This document shows positions 1-8,178 of a DNA stretch of 51,565 bases, piece after piece (positions within the stretch are counted from its first letter, which is position 1; every line of letters starts with the position of its first letter). The notes under the pieces were generated by a model, which saw only the letters and a list, made by a program, of their open reading frames with translations, made no database searches and was not told where the DNA came from. Origin of the DNA: Kiritimatiellia bacterium (lineage in GTDB: Bacteria; Verrucomicrobiota; Kiritimatiellia; RFP12; UBA1067). The DNA lies in the NCBI GenBank assembly GCA_017544725.1, contig JAFYDR010000265.1, positions 1-51,565 on the forward strand, written 5' to 3'. Both the position numbers and the translations under genes were made by a program.

Positions 1-83
1 AGCTTCCCGCGTATCTCCTCCCGCCTCTTGGCCGGGAGGGACTTGATGTTGATGAGCGCCTTGACTGATGCCTTTTTCTTCAT
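1..83 (-). CDS. 5' end of an unidentified gene running off the window
   Basis: An ATG at 83 opens a frame that stays open for 27 codons to the window edge. The visible N-terminus is lysine- and arginine-rich (starts MKKKASVKALINIKSLPAKR) with no signal peptide, so a cytoplasmic, possibly nucleic-acid-binding protein is plausible. The family cannot be named from so short a piece. An extended -10 (TGCTATACT) lies only 10 nt upstream of the ATG, preceded by two long direct repeats that look like operators. That layout would suit a small autoregulated gene such as a repressor or antitoxin, which is inference only. Confidence 0.5.
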   Translation of the reverse strand, partial: MKKKASVKALINIKSLPAKRREEIRGK

Positions 84-93
84 AACGGGGTGT

Positions 94-102
94 AGTATAG
101 CA
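94..102 (-). promoter_or_regulatory. Extended -10 promoter element of the left-edge gene
   Basis: On the minus strand the sequence reads TGCTATACT, an extended -10 hexamer, ending 10 nt before the ATG at 83. The transcript would therefore have a leader of only a few nucleotides. The same TGC-TATACT core sits just before the start codon at 32638. Confidence 0.45.
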
Positions 103-163
103 TACTGATATTATCATTGTCCAGATAAAAATCAAAAAAATACTGATATTATCTATGTCCGGA
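102..163 (-). promoter_or_regulatory. Tandem operator-like direct repeats
   Basis: Two 24-bp direct repeats (102-125 and 140-163) begin with the identical 14-mer ATACTGATATTATC and continue with near-identical TGTCC(A/G)GA. They are 38 bp apart start to start and sit directly upstream of the -10 element of the left-edge gene. Position and conservation suggest paired binding sites for a regulator, possibly the product of that gene. Confidence 0.5.
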
Positions 164-170
164 ACAATAT

Positions 171-284
171 CATGGGGATAAGTTGGGAAACTACCACATT
201 TCGTCACTCGTCACTACTTCGCGCAGCGAAGTTGTTGTTTTCAAGAGATAGCCGAATTGGTGGCGAAAAACGCAGATGCGCCCC
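171..284. repeat. Dispersed repeat R2, copy 1
   Basis: About 114 bp closely matching, in inverse orientation, the sequence at 14123-14241. Shared blocks include CATGGGGATAA, ACTACCACAT, the heptad run CGTCACTCGTCA, CTTCGCGCAGCGAAGTTGTT and the terminus CGCAGATGCGCCCC. Shorter relatives lie inside the MITE-like elements at 23295 and 40244. Confidence 0.7.
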
Positions 285-637
285 TTCTCGACTAAGTGAT
301 GATGAAATGGTTCAATCGTAGCTGCGCGGCTTGAAATCGGCGACGTGTTCCATTGAAAGGTCGAAGCCCGATTGAAAGCAGTCGAAGCCCGCAATTTAAC
401 CATTTCATTTAGCACGCTGTCGGCATAGCCACCCCGCGTAACGACGACACCCTCTTTGTCGAGCGTGCATCGGCGCTGCTTTGCCGTTTCCTCTTGCGTT
501 TAAGTTACGGCGGACGAGTCGGGAGCTATGAGAGGCAATATTCTTGTTGCCCGAAATCTTGCCACTTTTTCATTTGTTATTCGGGATACGTTATTTCCAA
601 TCCTCATGGGGTATGGAAACACACCTAGATGATATTA
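285..637. other. Non-coding or decayed stretch
   Basis: No convincing intact gene. At 300-350 there is a copy of the GAAATGGTT(C/A)AATC plus small-hairpin repeat also seen near 7935, 34594 and 51245. On the minus strand between about 480 and 370 a frame reads like degraded coding sequence (...TLDKEGVVVTRGGYADSVL...), but it has no usable start and runs into the repeat, so a gene remnant is possible but not shown. Confidence 0.4.
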
Positions 638-736
638 CTATTGGTGTTTCAGTTCAACGCGAAGCTTGACGAAGGTTCTCGTTACCACTGCGCCACGTTT
701 GGGCTTCTCCACTTTATATGATTCGACTGGGTCCAT
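638..736 (-). CDS. Possible 32-aa small basic protein after the LlaJI-like gene
   Basis: An ATG at 736, 6 bp past the stop of the LlaJI-like gene, opens a 32-codon frame ending in TAG. The product starts MDPVESYKVEKPKRGAVVTR and is rich in lysine, arginine and valine. I see no clear ribosome-binding site and recognise no family. Tight spacing to the restriction operon is the only argument for expression; it could equally be a remnant of a longer downstream gene. Confidence 0.25.
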   Translation of the reverse strand: MDPVESYKVEKPKRGAVVTRTFVKLRVELKHQ

Positions 737-742
737 CGAGGA

Positions 743-2308
743 TTACACCGTGTCCGTCCTTTCACATTCACAAATTTTCATAAGTGCTGAGTGGCGTTCA
801 TCATCACATTCATTATACACATACCGTTGAAGCAATTCTATACCGTCCAGTCTATAAGCTTTGAGTGGCTCATCGATACATGGTCCAAAAGACGGCACTA
901 TTATTGTCGCAAACAATTCGGCTTTAAGGTCGTTACCTTCACTCCAATTTGGATTCCACCAAGGGAACATAAATGCATTGTGGACTTTCCCATTTGCTCC
1001 GCAAGAACTGATTAATTCACTGTATGCCAATTGATACAACACCTGCTTGTTTATATCGCTAACCCCTGGCGCATCATCTATAGTTTCCCCCTTAAACTCC
1101 GGCACATAGTATTTGGCATCGAGGATTATGAACGAAAACAACTCTTTATTCTTGTCACGTGCTATCGCTACAAAATCAGGTCTTAATCTATCTGTTTCCC
1201 CTTGCACGTTCTCAGTCCCACCTTGTTTCCAAAGCGGTGGATCGATGAATTCTTTAAGTTGCTTGTCTAATTTCTCTTTCTTCTCTATCTGCTCGAGTTC
1301 TTGCCCATTAAAAAGAGCTTTTAGCCTTCGTGGCAGTTCGTCGCAAAATACATCTTTGATTGCCTGTTCCCACAGACTATGGAATCCTGATGTACCGAAT
1401 GATTGAAATTCCAAAGCATCGTGTCCTCTAGATTCGTTTTCCAATACGGCTTTCATCAGCCTCAACGTCTGCTTTTTATCGTCTATAAATTGCGTCCTCA
1501 ATTCATTCTCAATACGAGAAGCGCAATATTCTTTAGAACCAAAGTCAGAAAGATCCCCGTCATATGGAGTATCCAAAAATAGCCCCAACGGTTCCGCCAG
1601 ACCGATTTCTTCAAAGTAGGAAATGCATCGAGATGCAAGACACATCTGCAAACGCGATATGTACGTGTCATCGTCGTACCCCATCTCGCCATTCACGGTA
1701 TTTGCATAACAAGGTCCGTCCTGAAGAAAGATTGGATCAAGCATAGCAAACGTCTCATTCCAATCCACATCTCCCTGGCCGTTAACAACCATTTCTATTT
1801 TTGGAACTTGATATATCCCCTTTTCCATGACATCACGGATCAACGCGAGTTTTGTCGAAAGCGGTGTTGAACATCCTTCGTAGGAGGTCAAGCGTCCGCT
1901 TGAAAACGAGGATATCTGTTGAGACTTGTGATATTTCAATATGGCCTTGAGAACAATTTTTTGGCATTCATCCATTCCTCCTTCCCATTCTTCCGCCCGC
2001 CCCAAGTGGCGGACAGCTTCGCGATCCGTTGGAAAGAATTTCGGCTCGATGAACACCACTCTTCTTTTCTTGTTGTCATCGGAAGTCTTGCACTCTTTCC
2101 CGAACTCGATGAGTCCCACAAAACTGAACGAATATGTTTTATTCGACACATCCGTTTTAGTCTTACAGACCTCCCGCTTACGCATATAATCAACAAACGC
2201 GTTCGCGTCCTGATGGGAGTCCAATAACCCCGAAAGTTCTTCCATCGTATAATACTGGTTCTCGCGCAATCGACAAATTGTCGGACTCGGATTAATTGAA
2301 TCATCCAT
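743..2308 (-). CDS. LlaJI/McrC-family restriction endonuclease subunit
   Basis: A 521-aa protein, likely the nuclease partner of the McrB-like motor encoded immediately upstream. The C-terminal third carries a PD-(D/E)xK-type core: RPDFVAIA followed about 15 residues later by FIILDAKYY (Asp near residue 397, then Lys), the arrangement used by McrC and LlaJI-type subunits to cut DNA. The N-terminal two thirds would hold the recognition or partner-binding part and show no motif I can name. The start ATG is preceded by AGAAGGGATGAG. Codon use is clearly more AT-rich than the flanking housekeeping genes, suggesting horizontal acquisition. No methyltransferase is adjacent, so either methylation lies elsewhere or the system is a modification-dependent (type IV-like) one. 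Confidence 0.75.
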   Translation of the reverse strand: MDDSINPSPTICRLRENQYYTMEELSGLLDSHQDANAFVDYMRKREVCKTKTDVSNKTYSFSFVGLIEFGKECKTSDDNKKRRVVFIEPKFFPTDREAVRHLGRAEEWEGGMDECQKIVLKAILKYHKSQQISSFSSGRLTSYEGCSTPLSTKLALIRDVMEKGIYQVPKIEMVVNGQGDVDWNETFAMLDPIFLQDGPCYANTVNGEMGYDDDTYISRLQMCLASRCISYFEEIGLAEPLGLFLDTPYDGDLSDFGSKEYCASRIENELRTQFIDDKKQTLRLMKAVLENESRGHDALEFQSFGTSGFHSLWEQAIKDVFCDELPRRLKALFNGQELEQIEKKEKLDKQLKEFIDPPLWKQGGTENVQGETDRLRPDFVAIARDKNKELFSFIILDAKYYVPEFKGETIDDAPGVSDINKQVLYQLAYSELISSCGANGKVHNAFMFPWWNPNWSEGNDLKAELFATIIVPSFGPCIDEPLKAYRLDGIELLQRYVYNECDDERHSALMKICECERTDTV

Positions 2309-2357
2309 TCGATCTCATCCCTTCTATCACTTCTCGTATAGGTTTGCAGTGGGAGTG

Positions 2358-2420
2358 CTTGTCACATCCGTCGAGAAACGTCCGACGATGATATCGGTGT
2401 TACACCCGACGGATGACAAG
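2358..2420. repeat. Inverted repeat between the two restriction genes
   Basis: CTTGTCACATCCGTCG at 2358-2373 pairs with CGACGGATGACAAG at 2407-2420, with a two-base bulge in the left arm. It lies in the 149-bp gap between the McrB-like stop and the LlaJI-like start. There is no T-run, so it may be an mRNA processing or attenuation hairpin or an operator rather than a terminator. Confidence 0.5.
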
Positions 2421-2457
2421 TTATTTGAATCACCCACGCATTGTCATGATGGTTTGC

Positions 2458-4269
2458 TTAGTTCTGATTGCCACTTTTTTCATCACCTATGACACCTGAT
2501 CCACTTTCGGTATTATCATTGTTCCCGCCAGCTGTAACATCTATTATATTTGGCTGATTTGTTCCAACAACCGAACTTAAATTGTCTTCTGATGCGTCCG
2601 CACGAATGACACTGGGAACTGGTCGATCCTTCTCTACACTGTCAGCCTCAATATCACCTGGTGTATTGTCTTTCTTTCCCCTGTTCTCAAGTATCAACCG
2701 TTCCTCTTTTTTTTCTGTACTAAACTTAAAAATGTCTTTCATAAGATCATCTTTCTCTGATACATATTGAACCTTGTCCCAGGCTCTCATCAACTCCGAG
2801 AAAGTCCAACTCTCATCTGCAAAAACCTTGTTTCTGCACATCCTAGTTGCATCCTCCCAGAGATACATCAACACCTTCATCTTAAACCGGTTTGAGGAAA
2901 TAATTTTATCTCCATCAGGGTTCACAAAACTGGAGCTGAGAAGCTTGTCTTCATTAACTCCTGCCCGCTTGAGAATACAATTGATAACTTTGCGGAGGTC
3001 TCCCCATTTACATTGGCAATCCTTCCCAATCTCAACTATCGCATCAACATTCGCTTGATTGTCATCAAGTGACCTATATATGAAATTCCACCGACGCTTA
3101 AAGGCCGTGTCTAGCGGAAACACCCCCTGATCGGCACTGTTCATCGTTGCCCAAATATACATATTAGATGGAATCCTAAGTGCTTTTGCTTCACCTTCTG
3201 AAATTCCTTTACCATCCTCATCTTTGCGGGTTAGGTAATCGAAAATCTCCTTGCTTGGCGTGATGCTATACTTACTTTCTCCCTCATCCTCATCTTCATC
3301 ATCTTTTCGATCAAGCAACTGAAATACATCTCCAAAAACTGCGGCTGCATTCGCACGATTAATTTCTTCAATGATAAGTAAGTATTTTTTATCCTTATTT
3401 CGTAACGCTTTCTTCAGAATCCGCAAAAAGGGACCAGGAACAAATTCGTATGCAATTGCCTTACGGATATGGGCATTTTGTGCCTTGGGAGGAAGTTCAA
3501 AGCCTTTTTCATCAACATCTCTCATCACCGGTTTATACGATCCCACAAACTGTGCATAAGAGTAGGTCGGATAGAATGTGACACGTTCATAATTATTCTC
3601 CTCAAACAACGGAAATACTGCATTAGGCACACCATGTGGATAATATTGATAATTTTCGACGCTCTCATTTTGCTCTATTCCATAGTGTGTTCTAAGGTCT
3701 TCCAAATAGTGACTCTTACCTGTACCGGGTGCCCCAAAAATGATGAGATTGTAATCAAAATCATGAGTGTCCTGATTATCACTATGGTTTTTTCCACGAC
3801 GCTTATCTTTGGGGCGGCCTAAAGCATCCAGTAATTCAAGCAACAATTTCTTCATCAACTCTTTTTTCGTATTATCAGTAGTATCACCCTTTAGGTCTTC
3901 TAACTTGATTTGAAGAAACGTAATACCAATGATGGTTGTTTTTCTAGGAGGATCCACTTTTACTTGCCCCCCGTCGAAAGATGTAACCATTTTTTTCTTT
4001 ACACCTTCCATCTTTTCTGTAAGGCCTTCTTTACTTGCATCTCCTCGAATGAAAATCCGAATACAACCATTTGTTTTTGTTGTAATAAGGAAGGTAAACT
4101 CTGTATTTCCTGCAATTTTCCAACCTCCAGGATACGGCTTTGCGCCTTTGCTCAAACAACCTCTATAATCTTTGTCTGACGTTTTTCGCAAGTACATGAG
4201 AAAATCGATTATCTCCTGCGGAGGATTCGTATCTTTCTGTGACTTCTGCTTTTTCTCTGTCTTTACCAT
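2458..4269 (-). CDS. McrB-like AAA+ motor of a McrBC/LlaJI-type restriction system
   Basis: A 603-aa AAA+ NTPase expected to power translocation by the McrBC-like complex. Visible motifs are Walker A GAPGTGKS near residue 179, the McrB hallmark EEINRANAAAVFGDVFQLLD near residue 299, and ATMNSADQGVFPLDTAFKRRW near 374 (the MNxAD sensor and arginine block of McrB GTPases). The first 170 residues would be the DNA-sensing N-terminus and match no domain I can name. The last 100 residues are a low-complexity, acidic and Asn/Gly-rich tail that looks disordered. The start ATG follows AGGAAGAAAACA. It is first in a two-gene operon with the LlaJI/McrC-like gene, and the pair is AT-rich relative to its surroundings. 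Two palindromes upstream imply transcriptional control. Confidence 0.85.
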   Translation of the reverse strand: MVKTEKKQKSQKDTNPPQEIIDFLMYLRKTSDKDYRGCLSKGAKPYPGGWKIAGNTEFTFLITTKTNGCIRIFIRGDASKEGLTEKMEGVKKKMVTSFDGGQVKVDPPRKTTIIGITFLQIKLEDLKGDTTDNTKKELMKKLLLELLDALGRPKDKRRGKNHSDNQDTHDFDYNLIIFGAPGTGKSHYLEDLRTHYGIEQNESVENYQYYPHGVPNAVFPLFEENNYERVTFYPTYSYAQFVGSYKPVMRDVDEKGFELPPKAQNAHIRKAIAYEFVPGPFLRILKKALRNKDKKYLLIIEEINRANAAAVFGDVFQLLDRKDDEDEDEGESKYSITPSKEIFDYLTRKDEDGKGISEGEAKALRIPSNMYIWATMNSADQGVFPLDTAFKRRWNFIYRSLDDNQANVDAIVEIGKDCQCKWGDLRKVINCILKRAGVNEDKLLSSSFVNPDGDKIISSNRFKMKVLMYLWEDATRMCRNKVFADESWTFSELMRAWDKVQYVSEKDDLMKDIFKFSTEKKEERLILENRGKKDNTPGDIEADSVEKDRPVPSVIRADASEDNLSSVVGTNQPNIIDVTAGGNNDNTESGSGVIGDEKSGNQN

Positions 4270-4309
4270 TGTTTTCTTCCTTTCCCTTAATCGTTACCAA
4301 ACATACCCC

Positions 4310-4356
4310 GTTTACACCCGTAAACAGGGTGTCTTTCACCGTATAACACCCGTTAT
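4310..4356 (-). promoter_or_regulatory. Twin palindromic operators upstream of the McrB-like gene
   Basis: Two perfect inverted repeats share the same centre: on the minus strand ATAAC-GGGT-GTTAT (4343-4356) and GTTTAC-GGGT-GTAAAC (4310-4325), 32 bp apart centre to centre. The common core is ACGGGTGT. They lie 40-90 bp before the mcrB-like ATG, where the promoter is expected (possible -10 TATGTT near 4300). They resemble controller-protein or repressor sites, but no controller gene is adjacent. Confidence 0.55.
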
Positions 4357-4439
4357 GCGGTCGCATCAACAGAAACGCTTAGTGGGGGATTGTCCCGACC
4401 TTGTTCCTGTTAAAGAAATTCTATAAGGTTTCTCCGCTG

Positions 4440-5519
4440 TCATTTCTGTCTCGTCATCTCCTTGTAGCGGTGTTCGGTTGCCTCCGCCTCTTTGATGCCG
4501 TCCTCCAACGCGCGGCGCATAGTTTCGGAGTATTCCTTCCGTCCCGGAGTCGCCTCGAACTTTTTGAAAGCAAGGTACGCCTCCTCGATCTTTCCGTACA
4601 CGACCTGGATGGACTTTCCGATGTCGTCGTTTGCCCTACGAAGTGCAAGACAGTCGGCATCGGTATCGGGATCGCGTCCGAAGAGTTTCAGTTCCTCGCA
4701 CAGTTGTTCCAGTTTCTCCTTATGTACCTTTTGATCGGACTGGAGTACCTGCACGGTTTCCCAGAGCTTGGGAGATTGCTGCAGGGCAAACGTGCGTAGG
4801 ATCGCAATCTGCCTCTCGTTCCACTGCCGCGATTCTACCGCACGGTTTGATTCATCTGCATCCGTTTTCTGTTTTTGTATGCGTTCCTTCTCATGTCTCG
4901 CGCGAGTCTCCCGGATCTCTTCTTCCCTCATCTTTTGAACGATCTTCTCCGTTTCCCCGCGCCCCTTTCGAACATCTTTCTCCACCGCCTGTCTTGCAGC
5001 TTCGGCGTTTCGCTTCTTGGCACGTTCCACTGCAGCGTTCCATCGGGACGAGAATTGAGCGACAAGCCGTACCGTCAGCTCCTTTTCGCAGTCCTCTTTC
5101 TCCTTTTCAGGTGAGAACAGGAACAGGCATGGTATCCATCCAACAAAGTCACGCCTCGTCTCCACGCAGGTGCCACGTCGTGTGCCGAGCGGGGTTTGGA
5201 CACTCACGGAATGGGTTGTTTCCGTCCTATTCCAGGGTGCTATACCGAGCGTGCATAGCCACACCAGGGGGTGGAAACAGGTCATTCCAGTCATGTTGGT
5301 CGTGGTTTCTGAAGAGACGGTAACCGGTATAGCGTCCGAGTTCCATTGTTTTAGGGACTTAACATCATTGACTTCTGCGTATGCCAGCCGTCCATTTTTT
5401 ACCACCTCGGAAACAGAATACTCTCTTGCAACGGTAGAGTAGCATCCGGTCATGAGTAACAGAAGGGAAACGGCACTCACGGTTGCGATAGCATTCCACA
5501 ACTGATGAGTTGCGGACAA
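4440..5519 (-). CDS. Lipoprotein with C-terminal coiled coil, paralogue of the next gene upstream
   Basis: The frame contains a hydrophobic stretch ending in the lipobox LLMTGC, so the mature protein is a lipid-anchored envelope protein. After the Cys comes a globular part with a Trp/Cys-rich block (PLVWLCTLGIAPWN ... DFVGWIPCLFLF), then a charged helical region and a final domain of about 115 residues. That domain closely parallels the protein encoded at 5710-6327: TFA..(S/A)P.LW, KFEA(T/A)P.RK.Y and LEDGI(K/R)EAEA. The true start is uncertain. The frame is open to 5852 but overlaps the neighbouring gene there. The TTG at 5519 gives a normal 25-residue signal peptide; TTG 5501 is another candidate, and neither has a good ribosome-binding site. 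Function unknown. Confidence 0.6.
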   Translation of the reverse strand: MSATHQLWNAIATVSAVSLLLLMTGCYSTVAREYSVSEVVKNGRLAYAEVNDVKSLKQWNSDAIPVTVSSETTTNMTGMTCFHPLVWLCTLGIAPWNRTETTHSVSVQTPLGTRRGTCVETRRDFVGWIPCLFLFSPEKEKEDCEKELTVRLVAQFSSRWNAAVERAKKRNAEAARQAVEKDVRKGRGETEKIVQKMREEEIRETRARHEKERIQKQKTDADESNRAVESRQWNERQIAILRTFALQQSPKLWETVQVLQSDQKVHKEKLEQLCEELKLFGRDPDTDADCLALRRANDDIGKSIQVVYGKIEEAYLAFKKFEATPGRKEYSETMRRALEDGIKEAEATEHRYKEMTRQK

Positions 5520-5709
5520 TACGAAAAGCGGCGTCCATCCCTCGACGACTTCGCGACTCCGCGAGAGACTAAAAACGATGGCACGGTATGGACGCGACAA
5601 GTGCTTCCCTCCCAATGGGGAACAACTGTCCGCCGTAAAATTCACGGATTCCGCTTTGTTTTTCTGGCGTATCATAATCACCACTCTCTTGAACCTCGAA
5701 TCAGGACTA

Positions 5710-6327
5710 TCACTTGTTTTTCCGCATCTCGTCAAACCTCCGTTGCGCCGCCTCTGCCTCACGGATTCCGTCTTCCAGAATCTTTCGTCTCTGCTCTTCA
5801 TAGTCCTTCCTGCTTGGTGCAGCCTCGAACTTGCGGGACGCAATGTAGGCATCCTCCATCTTCGACCACATCGTCTGAAGCGTCAGCCCCATCTCGTCGC
5901 GCATCGCGCAGATTCGTTTGTAGTCCGAGTCTTCATCGGGCGATATGCCAAATTCGAGAAGGGTTTCACGCAATTCGTTGATCCGTTTTTCGTGGTTCGC
6001 CAGTTCCTCCCGTAAGTTTCGATAGGCGTTCCACAAGGATGGTGCTTCCTTCACCGCGAATGTCTGAATCCGTTCTTTCCTCTCTTTCGCCTGTCTTTCT
6101 GCCTTCGCACGGCGAGCCCGAGTCTCCCGAATCTCTTGTTCCTTCATCTTTTGAACGATCCTCACCTTCCGCTCCCGCCTCTCTCTCGCCTCCTTCTCTG
6201 CCTGCTCTTGCCTAACTCTGGCTTCATAGCGTTGCTTCACCTCTTTCACGCCCCAGACCGCGAACACAATGACCCAAATCGAAATCAGGATGACCCATTC
6301 GGCAGAACCACGATTGCCAAATTTCAT
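5710..6327 (-). CDS. Small membrane-anchored coiled-coil protein
   Basis: A 205-aa protein with one N-terminal membrane helix (WVILISIWVIVFAVWG, residues about 10-26) followed by a highly charged Arg/Glu coiled coil and a C-terminal helical domain. That domain is shared with the downstream lipoprotein (shared pattern KFEAAPSRKDY ... ILEDGIREAEA). The start is preceded by GGAGTACGGAG. It lies 41 bp after the 6369-7175 gene and 190 bp before the lipoprotein on the same strand, so the three probably form an operon acting at the inner membrane and periplasm. The two homologous C-terminal domains suggest duplication and possibly heteromeric coiled-coil pairing. No known family recognised. Confidence 0.7.
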   Translation of the reverse strand: MKFGNRGSAEWVILISIWVIVFAVWGVKEVKQRYEARVRQEQAEKEARERRERKVRIVQKMKEQEIRETRARRAKAERQAKERKERIQTFAVKEAPSLWNAYRNLREELANHEKRINELRETLLEFGISPDEDSDYKRICAMRDEMGLTLQTMWSKMEDAYIASRKFEAAPSRKDYEEQRRKILEDGIREAEAAQRRFDEMRKNK

Positions 6328-6368
6328 CTCCGTACTCCGAAGTTAGGAAGGAACCGCAAAAGCACGGT

Positions 6369-7175
6369 TCATTCGGCCATGATTTTCTCGAACATTGCTT
6401 CGCGGGAGAGTTCCGCACCCGGCGCAAGAACGTCCTCGACCTTCGGGGCGTCGAAATCGACACCGAGCGATCCCATCGCGTCATGGATGGCGTTGAGAGA
6501 ATCTGCGACACTGGAATTCCCGTCGATTACCGTTTTCACTTTCAGGTCGCTAATGGTCGATTGTACCCGTTCACGCAAGTTCTCCAGCCGACGCTGTTCG
6601 TTGGATATGGCAGAGGCCTTTTTCTCCAGATGGACCAGCTGGTTTTTCTGTGTCGCGAGCCGCGAACGGAGAGGTGACAGTCTCTGGCTCGCCTCGATGA
6701 TCTTGTCCTGCGCCTTCTCCTTGGTGAGCGAATACCCACCTAAAACAACGGGCCATGAGTTCGACGCTTCGCAAGCGCGGTACGCCTTTTTCGCCTCGTC
6801 TAAAAATTTCGCAAGATTTGTGACCATCGCCTCGTTGTCACCCATCGTCCGACGCACTTCACTCTGTTTGGTGGCGACCTCGTGCGCTGAAGCCTCCAGG
6901 CGTCTCGCGTGTACCGTCAACTCTTCCAATTGCGCTTGGCAGTATTCGATTGGGTGCAATGCACGGTTCTCGGCTGTCCATGAGGTATTCTGCCGGATAC
7001 GTTCTCGCCGCTGTTGCTCGGCGACAATCTTGGGTGTCTCCGTCAGGGTGTCGTTCCCTTGTACCGCTTGATCGATGCGCGTCAGCATATCATGCCGACG
7101 CTCGCCAGAAACCGCAAAAAACCAAACAGCTGCCACCACAGCAGCCACGCCTATTATCGTCAAAACAGTTTTCAT
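6369..7175 (-). CDS. Membrane-anchored coiled-coil protein
   Basis: A protein of about 268 residues: an N-terminal transmembrane helix (TVLTIIGVAAVVAAVWFFA) directly after the start, then long heptad-rich helices (about residues 70-210) typical of an extended coiled coil, and a short acidic tail. ATG 7175 is chosen over the in-frame ATG at 7199 because AGGAATGAGGG lies at the right spacing before it and the membrane helix then begins at residue 3. First gene of the presumed operon with the two paralogous anchored proteins downstream. Function unknown; a scaffold or envelope-spanning role is inference from shape alone. Confidence 0.7.
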   Translation of the reverse strand: MKTVLTIIGVAAVVAAVWFFAVSGERRHDMLTRIDQAVQGNDTLTETPKIVAEQQRRERIRQNTSWTAENRALHPIEYCQAQLEELTVHARRLEASAHEVATKQSEVRRTMGDNEAMVTNLAKFLDEAKKAYRACEASNSWPVVLGGYSLTKEKAQDKIIEASQRLSPLRSRLATQKNQLVHLEKKASAISNEQRRLENLRERVQSTISDLKVKTVIDGNSSVADSLNAIHDAMGSLGVDFDAPKVEDVLAPGAELSREAMFEKIMAE

Positions 7176-7467
7176 TCCCTCATTCCTTTCTCGTTTCAAT
7201 CGCCGCTTCCCGAAAGAAGCCGCAATCTACCATCAATCAATTCTATCATGACAGATGCAGTTTTTATGACGGATTTTCGTGAAACGGAATCTTTGGATGG
7301 GAATGGGGACTGCTTTGGAGTACAACTTCCCGCGAATGAATCGAAACGATGCCAGGTACCCTCGCTGAAGAATATCTGTTCTGTCAGACCAATTTCGCAT
7401 TTTCCCATTTCGTGATCCCAGTCAGCCCCATTTACCGTCACACGCGGGAAAAAGAGAAGGGCGCACC

Positions 7468-7665
7468 CTTTCTCCCGTGATCTTCAAGAGAGGCCCTGGA
7501 AAGCCCTGTACGAAATCACGGGAGAAGGCGCGCCTAAAAAGACACGTTCTTTCTCGCGGACGGTTCATACAGTGAAATTTTCCAGGTTTCTCTTGAACCG
7601 TCCAAGCGTAAACGCATGGTTGAATGACAAGTACAGTAGCAAATTCCCCGTGCGTTGTCACGCAC
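7468..7665. repeat. Chain of four inverted repeats, possible structured RNA
   Basis: Consecutive stems: CCTTTCTCCCGTGAT (7467-7481) with ATCACGGGAGAAGG (7515-7528), one bulge; GGACGGTTCA (7558-7567) with TGAACCGTCC (7594-7603), perfect; GCGT-AA-ACGC (7606-7615); and GTGCGT-TGTC-ACGCAC (7650-7665), which is followed by AAAAAA on the plus strand. No promoter was identified with confidence. Density of perfect stems in a non-coding stretch is the only evidence. Confidence 0.4.
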
Positions 7666-8090
7666 AAAAAATCGCCTTGCGCCAGCCGATCCAACCTTTC
7701 GTCCACACCTGTGGCGACTACTGAGGCTTTCCAGTCCTCACACACTATTACCAGAAAACACGAAAATCTCACGCGAGAAAAATAAAGTTTTTGGTTGATT
7801 TTTGATTCCCGCACATTTTTGACGCAAAAACCGCCCTTATTTGCGTTTTTGGGTTGTTTTTTGCCGGCGGGGATAAAGAACAACGTACCTCATCTCGTAA
7901 AAAGTCCGGAACGACAATCCGCCGAAAAAGAATGAAATGGTTAAATCACCACCCAAGGCGGCTCTAAATCGACGGCATTGCCACCTTGAAGTAGAGCTTC
8001 GGCTTCAAGTTGTAGGCAAGCGCCCCGCCCACGCCGCGCACGGGAATCTTCATGAGAATAATTTTCGAGGCAATCGCTCCCCGAATATAT

Positions 8091-8178
8091 CTCACGCAAA
8101 GTTCACAAAGTACGCAAAGGAGGATTTGCGTTGACAAGTCCTCACGGCCATAAATCAACTTTGCGGACTTTGCGTGAG
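8091..8178. repeat. Large inverted repeat (CTCACGCAAAG type)
   Basis: CTCACGCAAAGTTCACAAAG at 8091-8110 is nearly the reverse complement of the segment at 8158-8178 (ACTTTGCGGACTTTGCGTGA). The arms flank about 46 bp. Similar short CTCACGC-AGAG sequence recurs at 8530. Confidence 0.65.

Noticed and set aside
7196..7441. Leftward 81-codon frame just upstream of the coiled-coil operon
   Set aside because: The first part (VNGADWDHEMGKCEIGLTEQ) looks somewhat protein-like, but no family, no clear ribosome-binding site and a cysteine/serine-rich tail; not enough to call a gene.
7422..7883. Leftward 153-codon frame in the gene-poor region
   Set aside because: It crosses the chain of hairpins and an AT-rich tract, has no recognisable domain and no convincing ribosome-binding site.
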